Part shown: one piece after another, positions 12,301 through 22,867 of the stretch
Layout: every line of letters begins with the position of its first letter
Position numbering within the stretch: the stretch's first letter is position 1
Assembly (NCBI GenBank): GCA_016946835.1
Contig: JACVTC010000003.1
Location: 2,876,501 to 2,907,500, forward strand
Direction of reading: 5' to 3'
Length of the DNA: 31,000 bases
Origin: Neocallimastix lanati (nom. inval.)
Lineage: Eukaryota; Neocallimastigomycota; Neocallimastigomycetes; Neocallimastigales; Neocallimastigaceae
Notes under the pieces: model-generated
Told to the model about the DNA's origin: nothing
Seen by the model: the letters and a program-made list of their open reading frames with translations, nothing else
The model's database searches: none
Translations under genes and position numbers: made by a program

Positions 12301-13056
12301 AATATTTTGTATATCAATTTCATTATAAAATTCATTTATTCTAACACTTGATTCTTCTTTTTCTATTTCCCTTTCATTTTGGGTGCTGGAATTACTTACT
12401 ATATCGTTTTCGTCAATTACTGCATAATTATTGGACTTATTAGATGAAATATTTGATTTTTTATATTCGCTTAAATTATTTTCTACATTACTCTTTAATT
12501 TATCATTTTCATTTTTTATTATATTAGCATCTATTAATTCAGAATTATTTAAATTATTATTGGTAAATATATTACCAGTAGAAAAGGGATTATTTAATTT
12601 TATATTTTCTATATCGTTTTCATTATTTAAATTAGTAAAATCATTTTTTAATTCAGAATTAATTTCTTTAATTTCAGAATGATATTTATAAATTGTTGTC
12701 TCGTTTATTTCATTTGTTATATTAATAATTGGTAAATTTTGTTCATTTAGGGAAGGATTTTTTCTTAATTCAATTGAATTAATATTAAATTTAGGGGTAT
12801 AAGTTTGTTTATTAAAGTTACTTTTAATTATATTATCGATTTCAACAGTATTATCATTATCTATTATGAATGAATTTTCATTTAGTGTATTATTTCTAAT
12901 TTCATCAATATCTTCATTGCATTCAATATATGAACTAGATCCTATAATTATCTCTGAATCTTCAGAGTCTGAATAATATTCATTTTCAGAATTTTTTTTA
13001 TATTCTAATATTTCTTCGGAATTATTAGATGCATCGTTATTTGAGGTACTATTCAT
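3447..13056 (-). CDS. Giant Asn/Lys/Glu-rich low-complexity protein, 5 exons, 3,076 aa
   Basis: Proposed exons on the minus strand: 13056-4691, 4594-4533, 4450-3823, 3724-3643 and 3539-3447. Donors read GTAAAT, GTAAGT, GTAAGT and GTAATT; all four introns end in AG, and each join keeps frame (phases 2, 1, 2, 0), for 9,231 coding nt. The first exon alone is an uninterrupted 2,789 codons. The protein is dominated by Asn, Lys, Glu, Ser and Ile with no signal peptide or membrane segment. It carries 10-aa repeats (about residues 1150-1190), poly-Asn (about 1230-1247), 15-aa tandem repeats (about 800-980) and KSENEN hexapeptides (about 1550-1655). More ordinary sequence lies near 2345-2395 (LLKKVINVFEKRKKD) and 2766-2800 (SERNKKRLIKIMRGKGKH). 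The last two small exons encode a charged, probably helical or coiled-coil tail ending in KKKDS. I do not recognise the family. Length and charge suggest a disordered nuclear or scaffold protein, which is inference. The end at 4687 of the uninterrupted frame is alternatively a true stop if intron 1 is retained. Confidence 0.85.
4595..4690 (-). other. Intron 1 of the giant gene, made of poly(A) and TTTA repeats
   Basis: This 96-bp intron starts GTAAATT on the minus strand, continues with 28 consecutive A (plus-strand T run 4656-4683), then a run of ATTT tetranucleotides, and ends AACAAAAG. It has almost no sequence beyond splice sites and simple repeats. Removing it joins GG to A in frame and links the 2,789-codon exon to the next coding block. 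Confidence 0.75.
8090..8410 (-). repeat. Coding 18-bp tandem repeat (KSENEN) with Glu-Asn dipeptide run
   Basis: In the giant gene frame this encodes an EN dipeptide run followed by about nine hexapeptides KSENEN or KSKNEN, then NENDIK units. Units differ by single-base changes (Glu to Lys, C/T silent). It makes a highly charged, extended low-complexity segment. Other frames read as artefactual open frames of Met-Lys or Phe-Ser. Confidence 0.85.
9313..9368 (-). repeat. Poly-Asn trinucleotide repeat in coding sequence
   Basis: An ATT/AAT trinucleotide array read as AAT codons, giving about 18 consecutive Asn in the giant protein. Pure AAT use, with no AAC, points to slippage expansion. Confidence 0.85.
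9487..9605 (-). repeat. Coding 30-bp repeat, 10-aa unit KTNVSKNNSI
   Basis: Three to four consecutive copies of a decapeptide of the form KTNVSKNNSI, with diverged edges, in the giant gene. Nucleotide copies are near-identical over the central two units. Confidence 0.75.
10110..10700 (-). repeat. Coding 45-bp minisatellite, 15-aa unit ELNDENITEKNSIIK
   Basis: Eight near-identical 45-bp units, differing by about one base at one codon (Ile/Val or silent), are flanked by at least five diverged units (ELNNENITEENSIIK, DLNNKNIIEENSIIK and similar). The period is exactly 15 codons, so copy changes never shift frame. The homogeneous core with diverged edges is typical of recent expansion by unequal exchange or slippage. 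The unit is amphipathic (Leu, Ile, Ile spaced among charged and Asn residues). Confidence 0.93.
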
Positions 13057-13333
13057 TTTTTATATATATTGATAATAATATATATATATAAATTATAATA
13101 GTATTTTTAATTATAAGATAAACAAAATTTATTTTGATTTTGTTTGGTTATTAATCATTATTAAATTATATATATTTCTTTAATTTTCTAATTAAATATA
13201 TTATTAAAGTTTTTTATATTTAATAAATTTCCTTTTCTTTTCTTTTTTTTTTAGAATAAATGTCTAAATGTCTGATAAATTTTTAAAAAAAAAAATTTAT
13301 TTCGCTATTTTATATCTATTAATAAATTCTATT

Positions 13334-13368
<35 letters not shown>

Positions 13369-14107
13369 AATTAAGAATATAAATCAAATATAAATTATTT
13401 TTTAGATAAAAATGATTATCTTTTATAATATTATATAAATATATTTATATCATGTGATTAATATATATATATTTTACTCTATATTAAATATAGGCATAAA
13501 TTTGGATTATACCTATAATAAAAAACATTTTTATTGTTTTTTATTAATTTTTATTAGAAATCAAATAATATTTATTAAAAATCAATAAATTTAATAAAAC
13601 GAATACTATAAATTATATAAAATAAACTTCTATTATAAAATATTATTTATTTATTTAGTATAAACCTTCTTTTTATATTTTTAATGAATTCATAATAGAA
13701 TTTATACAAGTTTCAAGAATTCGGTACAAATTTCTGTGATTAAGGTGAAAGAAAAAGTAAGTTTTTATAATATATTATTTATTAATATTTGAAATAAAAA
13801 TAATAAAATAATCATTTTATAAATTTATTCTTTAATAAAAAAATGGAAAAATGTAAATAAATAAACAAAACCTTAGACATTTAAAATTCGAATTTCTTTT
13901 TAAAAAAAAGTCTATTTTCTAAAATTAAATTTGAGAATTAAATATTATTTTTATATTCACTAAAGCAAGAAATAAAATAAAAAAAGAAGTATTGTAATTT
14001 AGTAGAAAATATATAAAAATTTTATAAAGTATTATAAATTTAGTAGAAAATTTATAAAAAATTGTCAAATTTTCTTTATTTATCGATACTCATAAGATTA
14101 AATTAGT
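13057..14107. other. Divergent upstream region of the giant gene and TRAPPC9
   Basis: About 1 kb between two divergently transcribed start codons, so it must hold both promoters. It is AT-rich with a long A run near 13340-13366. A direct repeat of TTTAGTAGAAAAT followed by TATAAAAA-like sequence occurs at 13998 and again at 14039, 41 bp apart, just upstream of the TRAPPC9 start. I cannot place a defined promoter element. Confidence 0.6.
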
Positions 14108-17100
14108 ATGAACTCTGTACTTCCTTCATTGGATCCATATAAAATTGGATATATCGATTCAGCCAGAATAAAAATAGCTATTGTTCCTGTCGGAAAGATT
14201 AAAAAGAAAACATTTAAAAAATTTATCGAACTAATATCTCAAAAAGAAATTTTAGATTTGGAAGAAATACCTTTTGTTTTACAAGAAAATGGTAATTATA
14301 TTGAACTTAATAATAAATTTATTGAAATTTAATTTAATATTTTAATTAATACTTTTATGATAATAATAATGATAATAATAATTTTATGTACAGGTGTTGT
14401 TAATTGTAAAAAACCAGAGAATGGAAAAGTTTTATTAAAATATGTTACTTCACATAATATTGAGCATGGAAGATATGAGGATATTCAACCCTTTAGAAGA
14501 ATTTTTGGGGTTTATATTTTATATAACTTCGAATAAATGATTAATATAAAATTTACTAAAATGTTAATAATAATTAATTTAGGTTATTGGTATTATTGAT
14601 TGTGAACAGCAACAAGATATTCAAAAAGAATATCAAAAATTTAAAAAGTTGATTTCAAAAAAGGTATATATTTATAAAAAATATTTTTACGTTTAATTTT
14701 TTTTTTTTTTTTTAATATAATATGATAAAAATGTTAATTATTAAAATATATTATATTATAATTAGTTTTCAACAATTCTATCGAGAGTGTGCTTTGCTCA
14801 TAACCCAACACAAGAACAAAAAGCTGAATTATTATCTATTGAACCTGTTCAATTTTTTTCAGATGATGAATCATTTAAAACAAAATATAATGAAGTTTTA
14901 GTTCAATTAATATCAAATATTATTACAAGATTTGATACATTGGTAAATTTTCTGTATTAAAATAATTTTAATATGAAAATTCGAATTGATATTAATAATA
15001 ATTTTAATAAAGATTAATGATATTAAAAGATTACAAATAATTCATTCACCAAGACCAAACAATCCAACTGCTAAAGATCAAAAGGAATTTGATAATAACC
15101 CTATACCTAATACAATGCCTATGAAAAAAGAACCATCAAATTTTCCAATTTTACCACCAAGTGTTTATGTTAGTGGAACTGCACGTGAAATTAGTCAAAG
15201 TTCACAAACAATAGAAACTACGAGTCCTACTGTACTTACCAATCCTAGTCTTCAAAATGTTGTAGGAATGTTAGCTGATTCAAGAGCTCGTAAACTTACA
15301 GCCTCGAGATCCCAAAAGCTTTCATCTGATCTATTGCTACTAGCAGGAAGAGTTTCTGAAGCTGTTAAAAAGTATTAACAATTAATAATTTTATTGAACA
15401 TGCAAGTTTTATTATTATCTCTAATTAATTATACGATAGTTATTCAAATATTTTAGAAACTATGAAAAGCAATAACGATTATCTATGGCAAGCAGTTTGT
15501 ATAGAATCATATCAATGTGCGTTATTTTTGGAAGCATTGCAAAATAATAAAAGCACTACTCTAAAAATTGTAACTATAAATAATATATGCATTCATTTAT
15601 GAATTGAATATGACAAAATAGTAATGAAATTTCATTTTTATTAATATTTATTATTAACAATTTTATATATATTAAAAGCAAAATAAGGATAATTCAACTG
15701 AAAATCAAGATTTAAAATTTGATACTCTAACATCATATGAACATTTTAGAAAAACTGGTTTAACCATCTATCATACAAATATTAAATTAAAAACATTAAT
15801 TTGTGAGTTACCTGAAAGAACTAGAGAAATAATAACATTATACGATAAAGTTTCTAACAGTGAAGATAAGCCAGCCTATCCATTTTTAGCTATTACATCT
15901 TGCTTGAAAATCGCAAAATTACTTTCAATCATGCATAATATTCATTTGAATAGTTCATTTTTATCTGGAGCTTCAATACAGCTTAATTCAAATAAAAAGC
16001 TTTCATCACCAAATCTAAATTTTGATAATAATGTAAATATTGTTGAGCCTGTTAATGGCGTTTCAAAAATTGCGGTAGCATCATGGTTAAATAAGGCGTG
16101 GCATGGAGGTTTGCAATTTCTTTCTGAAAATCTAAAAATAGATATTTGCGCGTCAATTTCAGCAATTTATGGTTCAATTGGCATGCTTCGTAAGCATGCT
16201 TTTTTCCTTCATCAAACTGATTTAATGACTGTAACTTACATTAGAAATTTATTACAAAAGAATTTAACTAAAAATAAAGAAGCAGGTTCACCATCATCAC
16301 CAATTTCTCCATCTCATCCAAGAAGTAATTCTTTTGATGGAATAAATGATGATGATGATGATGAAAGTAATCGGTTTATTGCTTATCCATCTGGTGAATT
16401 AATGGAACGTGTTTGCGAGATTATTGGAATTGGTGAATCATGTATTGATCTATATAATTTTAAAATTAATATAATATGAAATAATATTAAATACGGTTTG
16501 ATTTAATTTATTGATTTTTATTAAAATTCAATCTTTTAGTGAGAACAACTCCATTACTTGTACCATATAAGAATGACTTAGTTTGGAAAATGAGAAAGGA
16601 TGAATTAAAAAGAAAAGAGGCATTAAAATGGAATAATAGACAATCATCTCAAGGAAATTTAGGTAAACCAAATTTTGAAAATCTTCAATTTGGATGGCCA
16701 GAATTACAAATATTTATGATGAAACAATGCTTAGAAATGTCATTAATTTCGGAAGGTAGAAAAATTATAATTATATCGAAATTATTAATATTTTTTTTTT
16801 TTTTTTTTCTTATTATTATTATTATTGTTATTATTATTTTCTATATATTTTTATATATGCATATGTTTTTATATTATTGTTAATGAATTTTAATTTATAC
16901 TTATTGTATATTATAGATTTCCAAAAAACTATTTCATTTTCTGGACGATTATTAAGAAGATTACATTCATATTTAATTCCGTCACGTCAAAAGGAAATTG
17001 CGGATTTATTATGTTATGTTTTACAAAGACGTCAAATAGAATTATTACATCAACAAAAAATAGAATCATCAAAAAAACAGGAAAATCAGAATCATTATTC

Positions 17101-20060
17101 TAAGCTTGAACTTTCTGAAGCTGGATTCAGTATAGCAAGTAGTTTAATTATTCTAGATTCTATTGACATTAGTGAATATCTTCCAAAAAGAATTCCATAT
17201 CCATATCATAAATATAAGAACGAAGAAACTGAAGATGAATCTAATCCATTTATTTATTCACCTTTCATTCTAAGAAAAGCAAAATCAAATAATATGTTAA
17301 ATAGAAGTGGTGCGAATGAAAAGATGTTAATGGTTGCTAATGAACCTGTAGAATTTATTATTACTTTTACTAATACTTATTCATTTGATATTGAAATCGA
17401 AGGATTAACAATTAAGTAATGTATTAATATTAATTATAAATATTTTATAAACTTTAAATACTAGTTATTAATTCATTATTTATTAATGTCATTTTATTAT
17501 TACTAAATAAGAACGTCTGGTATAAAAGTTAAATCTGTACCAGTATCTGTAATTATACCGGCATTTACAAGATACTATCAAGTAAAGGTATTTGCTACAC
17601 CATTAGAAGCAGGAACTTTAAGAATTCTTGGATGTAAGGTTAAAATGTTTGGAGGTAGTATAGAAGAAGTTCTCATTCCTCCATCAAGTAATCTTGATAA
17701 AATAGAAATTGAAGATGATAGAGATAGATTATTAGGAAAATCATCACTCGAGTATTATAAGAAATATAAGATAAGAGAAATAATGATAAAGTAAGCTCAT
17801 ATATATACAATTTTTAAAATTTATAATAATATTAATGAGTTCCATAATAAATGTTTATTTATTGTAGGGAAGGCAAAGAAGTGAAAGATTTACCAGAATC
17901 CGAAAAACCATGGGAAAAATCATTTAAAGTTTTGGATGAGCAAGCATTACTTCAAGTTAAAGAAGTTAGTCTTGGAACTCAAGCTGCCATCATGCTGTTT
18001 GAAGGGGAAATGTAAATTACTTTTTATTTTTTTTTTTTTTTTTTATTTTAATTTACTTTTTCATATATGTATATATGAAATATATTAAAATATAAAATAA
18101 TTTTAATTCAAATAAAAAATAAATAAAAAAAAAAAAAAAAAAAAAAAGATCCAAGTTCACAATTAAATTAGAAAATATTGGTACCGTTCCAATTACATAT
18201 ATGAAGTTAACAATTAATGAAAAATATGGTGAAAGAAGAAACAGTAATATGATATATGAATTTGCTGATGTATTATATGAAAAAGAAATCTATGAAAAGG
18301 GCAAAAAGACTTTTTGGCTTCAACAAACAATTAATACTGGAAAAGAAGAAATTAATAGAGATTCTGATCCAACTAATAAATCAGATACAGAAATAATTCC
18401 AATCAATTTAATGCCAAATAAACAATGTGAAATTGTTATAGGAACATATGGAAATATTCTATGGTAATATATTATATATCAAAAAGTTGGTATTTATAAT
18501 TAATTTCTATTATAAATAATAATTATTATTTTTTTATTATTATTTTTTTTTTTTTTTTGTAAAAAAGTTCAAGTGGTTCGATGTGTATTAAATATGGTAA
18601 TGTCAATTTTGAAGAAAATAATACAGATGATGAAGATCCATATTATTACCTTAGACAGATTGATATACCAATTATGATTACTGTTCAAAGAGGTTTAACA
18701 ACATTAAATGCAGATATGTTAGTATTTAATGGAAATAGTGAAGCAGATACTTTAAGAAACTTTAGAAATAGAAAGAAGCAATTTGCTGAAGAAGAAAATA
18801 CAACAAGAAATAAAACTTTAGCAGATCAAAACGATCCATACATATCAAATTCATTGGAAGAATTATTGGAAATGGTTCAATTTGAACAAAAAATAAACTT
18901 TAATAAATATTGTTTGTTAACGTTTGAATTAAATAATTTATGGAATATACCATTTGAAATTAAATTTACAATTGATGAAGAGAAAAATTCAGATAGTATT
19001 GAAATCAATGTTTTAATTGATGCTAATTCTACAAAAAGGTTAATAAATTTAATCAAAATAAGATAATCTTATAATTTATAAACATTTATTAGGTTTAAAT
19101 AATATTAATGAAAATTAGTAATAATGAAATTATTACTAATAATTTTTTCTTTCCTTTAAATTTATAGAATATTTTTACCAATTTTAAGATATAATTTACC
19201 AGACTCAGTTTTAAATCAAGAAATTCCAACACCAAATCGTCAACAGATTGCTTATAAGATTATTAAATTGGTTGAACATGAAGAAAAGATACGAAGAGAA
19301 CAATTTTGGTTTAGAGAAGATTTATTTGGGGGGTTAATTATGGGGAAAGGAAAAATAAAAGCATCATGGAATTGCGTAAGTTAATTTATTAATATTAATT
19401 TTTCATTTTCTTGTTTATTAACAATTTAAATTATACACAATAATATATACAAATTATAGGCAAGAATACGTAATGGTGTATTAAATCTTCGTTCTTTGAA
19501 ATTAACAAGTTCAATGCTTAATATTTTAAAGGTTAAAGATATTACATTTGATGTTTGTCTTGAACCAATAAGTTCTTCTAAGGAGGATGCAATTATTTCA
19601 TCAGGACAAGATGGTGATGAAATATCATGTAAATTTCGTGAAATGGTTGGATTAAAATGGACAATCAACAATCATTTAAATGTGCCAAAGAAAGTTTGTA
19701 TTCGTATTGAACCTGTCCAAGATTTTGATAATGGTTTATTAGATTATCATTTACAAGGAAGAATGGCTTGGTCTGGATCCCTCCAAAAAGTTTTAGAAGA
19801 AGTAAAATTATTAAAGTTATTGTTATTTTATATTTATTTTTTTAATTTATAATTATGTTTACTAATTGAAATAAATTTTAAAATATTCCTAGATACCTCC
19901 AAATTCATCTATAGATTATGTATTACCAGTATACTTCTTTTCCCCTGGTCACTTTAAATTCATCTATCATTGTGAATTAGTTGGTAATATTATAGAACAT
20001 TCTAAAAATGGTGAGAATATTTGGTGGGGTGATAGTCCTGTTATTATTCATGTTGTTTAA
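14108..20060 (+). CDS. TRS120: TRAPP II complex subunit TRAPPC9/Trs120, 16 exons, 1,483 aa
   Basis: Exons: 14108-14291, 14394-14509, 14583-14663, 14766-14942, 15013-15371, 15440-15569, 15679-16441, 16540-16755, 16917-17415, 17512-17790, 17868-18011, 18149-18463, 18568-19038, 19168-19375, 19460-19801, 19893-20060. Every join uses GT-AG and keeps frame (4,452 nt). An in-frame TAA precedes the ATG. The family is the TRAPP II subunit acting in late Golgi and endosomal trafficking as part of the Rab11/Ypt31 exchange factor. Evidence: the N-terminal IAIVPVGKI segment (about 25-33), then a stretch reading YEDIQPFRRIFGVIGIID (about 87-105), matching the region around HRKVVGLITITD in the animal protein. 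NNDYLWQAVCIESYQC (about 320-336) is the family's helical-repeat motif. Beta-sandwich-like sequence starts near EPVEFIITFTNTYSFDI (about 815-832). It is somewhat longer than yeast Trs120. Acceptor choice at 15679 versus 15688 is uncertain; both keep frame. Stop is TAA, with AATAAA at 20100. Confidence 0.9.
18012..18148 (+). other. TRAPPC9 intron 11 with opposed U18 and A23 tracts
   Basis: The 137-bp intron has donor GTAAAT, an 18-T run at 18027-18044 shortly after it, and a 23-A run (18125-18147) directly before the acceptor G at 18148. The acceptor therefore has no pyrimidine tract. The two tracts are complementary in the transcript and could pair, drawing the splice sites together. The in-frame join (AT to A, Ile codon) supports the intron. 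Confidence 0.8.
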
Positions 20061-21049
20061 TTTTAAATTAATAATTAAATTGAATTTAAAAATAATATTA
20101 ATAAAGCATTTAATATTAATATAAAGTCTATATAGATATATTTTTTTACCACCATATATTATTCTATTTTTGTATTTTTTGATAACGAAGCACTAAAAAT
20201 AAATTATTAAACAATTTTTAAATTTTTAAATTATTTTTTTTTTTATTAAGAAAATTTCATGTAAAAAATTAAATATTTAACATAAATTAATATATAAAAA
20301 TAATAAAAATAATAACTAAATAATAAATAAATTAAATGAATAGATTGATAAAATAAATAAATAAAATATATAAATTATTAAAATAATACATATATTAAAT
20401 ATTAATTTTATTATAATTATTAATTATTGTTATTATTACTATTAATTGTTATTATTATTATAGTTTATTATTAATTATATATTTAATACTGAAATATTCA
20501 ATTAAAATGTAGTATATTAATAAATATATAAACTCTTTTATAAATATTAATAAAAGTATTAATACAAAAAAAAAAATAAAATAAAATAAAAAATAAAAAT
20601 AAAAATAAAAATAAAAATAAAAAAAAAAAAAAATAAATAAATAAAAATAAAAATAAAAAAAATAAAGAATAAAAGATAAAAAATAATAAATAATAAATAA
20701 TGAAGTAATTTTCATTTATTTATCATTTATTTTATTTATTTATTTATTTATTTATTTTTTATTACAATTGTTTGTTTATTTAGTTTATTTTTTTTTTTTT
20801 TTTTTTTTTTTTATAAAAAAAAATTATAATAGAAACAAAAACTGATGATTTAATAAAAAAATAAAGTAATGATTTAGATTTTTTTTAAAAAAATAAAATA
20901 AAATAAAACATTAATAATATAAAATAATATAAAATATTACAATATAGAATAAAATAATATAAAATAACTAACCAAATAAATTTTAATATAAAAAAAAAAA
21001 AAAGCCTGCTCATTTATATATTAATTTTAAATATTTGGTTCATTTTTAA
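20061..21049. other. Convergent AT-rich gap between TRAPPC9 and ALG12
   Basis: About 1 kb between two stop codons facing each other. It contains a possible polyadenylation hexamer AATAAA at 20100-20105 for TRAPPC9, AAATA-type pentanucleotide repeats around 20574-20690, TTTA repeats near 20725-20757 and a T run near 20788-20812. No gene or RNA is seen. Confidence 0.65.
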
Positions 21050-22726
21050 TTACATTTGTTCTTGAATTATTGGTTTTTCTTGTTCTGGTTTTCTTTTAAT
21101 TATATAAACTTTTTTATTTTTATGAATTTTAAATGGAATACATCCTTTTATCTCTTTCTCAGAAATACAGGCTTTAACATTCTTGATAATTTTTCTATAA
21201 TCTTTAGAATACGTAATACCTGATAAAGCGTTAACGGAAGCTTTAATTTCCCATTGATTGCTGTTATGAAATGAAGGCTGAAGAACAATAGCATAATTAT
21301 AACCTTTATCAATGAATTGTTGAGGAGTAGTTAAAGATTCATCTTTATCATAAATCCATTTATCGTTAATTTGTCCAAATCTAGAAGCACCTGTTTGAGC
21401 AGTATAAACATCAATATGAATTTTAATTTCTTTATTACGAGATTCAAGCTTATTCATTGCCTTGAGAGCATAACCCCCAGGGTAATTGAATGAAGAAACA
21501 TAAGCCATTAAACCAGAAACAATTAAATTGGCAATTACGAATAATATTGTCATATAATATATTAATTTCTTTGTTACAGAGAATACACTAGAAGTTTGGA
21601 TATAATATAATCCGACACCACCAGCGATATTAATAATAGGAACAACATAGAAAATAAATCTAGTTTCCTTATGAGGTAAGAAAGAATAAACAATAACATA
21701 GAAAATAGCTGGTGTTAATAAACGTCTTATTCTTGGTTTTTCATAAAATGCATATAAAGCAAATGGTATTGCAAGAGCACACATTTTTGGAATATGAATG
21801 GATAAATAACTATACCATGGTGACGTTCCATAAGCCAAACTTCCATTATTAAGAACGTTAAATTGGAATACAGAACCTTCTGGCCATAAAAGTTTACCCC
21901 AGAAATAAGAATCAATACTAACAGTAATACCAATTGAAATTATGGTTGAAATTAATCCAACAATTATTAGACGAACGAAGCTAATCTTTTTATTCTTAAC
22001 TTCTAAAAGAAAGATTGGAAGAGCTAATAAAACAATTTCAATTCTAAATACAACAGCAGTGAAAGTAAGAATGAATATAACTAAATAACTTCTTGTTTTT
22101 TCATAAATTCTATTTTCTCTATTGCTGGCCTTTTTTCTAGTAGTCTTCAAAACCCAAAATGATAAAGCAATATTAACTAAAATTAAAGCAAAAGTATTCG
22201 GTAAAGTACGTGAACCCCAGAATGGAATATAAAATTGAACAGCGGTTAATATTATCATGAAATTACCGGCTTCCTTACTCCAGGTTTTAGTTACTGACTT
22301 ACGAAGTTTTGAAAATGACCATACTACTAATAACGCCAAGGAAATGCGAGTTGCGTATTGGAGAAGAAATTTATTTTGAAAAATTTCTGGATTAATTGTT
22401 TTTGGAAAATTTTGGTAATATGGGTGAATATATTTATTTAAAAAGCCAAAAATTTCATCGTATGTTTCTTGCTTAACACCGAAAGTTAATAAATTTAATA
22501 AATTCTTAAATGGATAAACCATTAATGCTAATACTAAAGATCCAATAAATGTTCTTGGAACAACACCTGGAAATTCAAAATGATCGTAATTAGAAATATC
22601 TTTAACACCATAAATCAATATGTCATGTGTTGCTTGAAGATTAAAACTTTCTTCTACTTTAGTATATGGACACATACAAATGTATGCTACCATTACTATA
22701 AATAAAAAGAAATCCCAACGATTCAT
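21050..22726 (-). CDS. ALG12: ALG12 alpha-1,6-mannosyltransferase (GT22), intronless
   Basis: A single 558-codon frame ending TAA, with an in-frame TAA just upstream of the ATG. It is a polytopic ER enzyme that adds the eighth mannose (alpha-1,6) to the dolichol-linked Man7GlcNAc2 precursor using dolichyl-phosphate mannose. Family signatures seen: PYTKVEESFNLQATHDI at residues 20-36 in the first luminal loop, which carries the conserved acidic residues of GT-C enzymes, then YDHFEFPGVVPRTF at 47-60, and HKETRF at 352-357 near the hydrophobic core. At least eight hydrophobic segments are spread over residues 6-420, followed by a soluble C-terminal tail (about 430-558) ending in a charged KRKPEQEKP stretch. 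Length matches fungal ALG12 proteins. ALG9 and PIG-B are relatives in the same superfamily, but the VEESFNLQA..HD..YG..YDHFEFPGVVPR pattern is ALG12-type. Lack of introns contrasts with its neighbours. Confidence 0.95.
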   Translation of the reverse strand: MNRWDFFLFIVMVAYICMCPYTKVEESFNLQATHDILIYGVKDISNYDHFEFPGVVPRTFIGSLVLALMVYPFKNLLNLLTFGVKQETYDEIFGFLNKYIHPYYQNFPKTINPEIFQNKFLLQYATRISLALLVVWSFSKLRKSVTKTWSKEAGNFMIILTAVQFYIPFWGSRTLPNTFALILVNIALSFWVLKTTRKKASNRENRIYEKTRSYLVIFILTFTAVVFRIEIVLLALPIFLLEVKNKKISFVRLIIVGLISTIISIGITVSIDSYFWGKLLWPEGSVFQFNVLNNGSLAYGTSPWYSYLSIHIPKMCALAIPFALYAFYEKPRIRRLLTPAIFYVIVYSFLPHKETRFIFYVVPIINIAGGVGLYYIQTSSVFSVTKKLIYYMTILFVIANLIVSGLMAYVSSFNYPGGYALKAMNKLESRNKEIKIHIDVYTAQTGASRFGQINDKWIYDKDESLTTPQQFIDKGYNYAIVLQPSFHNSNQWEIKASVNALSGITYSKDYRKIIKNVKACISEKEIKGCIPFKIHKNKKVYIIKRKPEQEKPIIQEQM

Positions 22727-22802
22727 CTCTCTAATTAATAAATAAAAATTACAATATAAGAATAAAAACTAAAAATTTTAATTTAATTATAAATATCATT
22801 AA

Positions 22803-22804
<2 letters not shown>

Positions 22805-22861
<57 letters not shown>
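22805..22861. repeat. TTA trinucleotide microsatellite
   Basis: About 57 bp of uninterrupted TTA repeat roughly 80 bp upstream of the ALG12 start codon, in its 5' flank. Confidence 0.85.

Positions 22862-22867
<6 letters not shown>

Noticed and set aside
5207-12682. Many hydrophobic plus-strand frames across the giant gene
   Set aside because: Antisense of AAT, AAA and GAA codons reads as Ile, Phe, Leu and Ser. They overlap a continuous coding frame and have no independent support.
19426-19671. 81-codon minus-strand frame
   Set aside because: Antisense of TRAPPC9 exon 15, with no recognisable protein features.
14986-19852. Separate small plus-strand genes between 14.1 and 19.9 kb
   Set aside because: They are exons of one TRAPPC9/Trs120 gene. 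Their apparent ends lie in introns and all join in frame.
20458-20715. 85-codon Tyr/Phe-rich minus-strand frame
   Set aside because: Translation of AAATA simple repeats in a convergent intergenic gap.
21727-21933. 68-codon minus-strand frame in another frame of ALG12
   Set aside because: Shifted reading of the ALG12 coding sequence.
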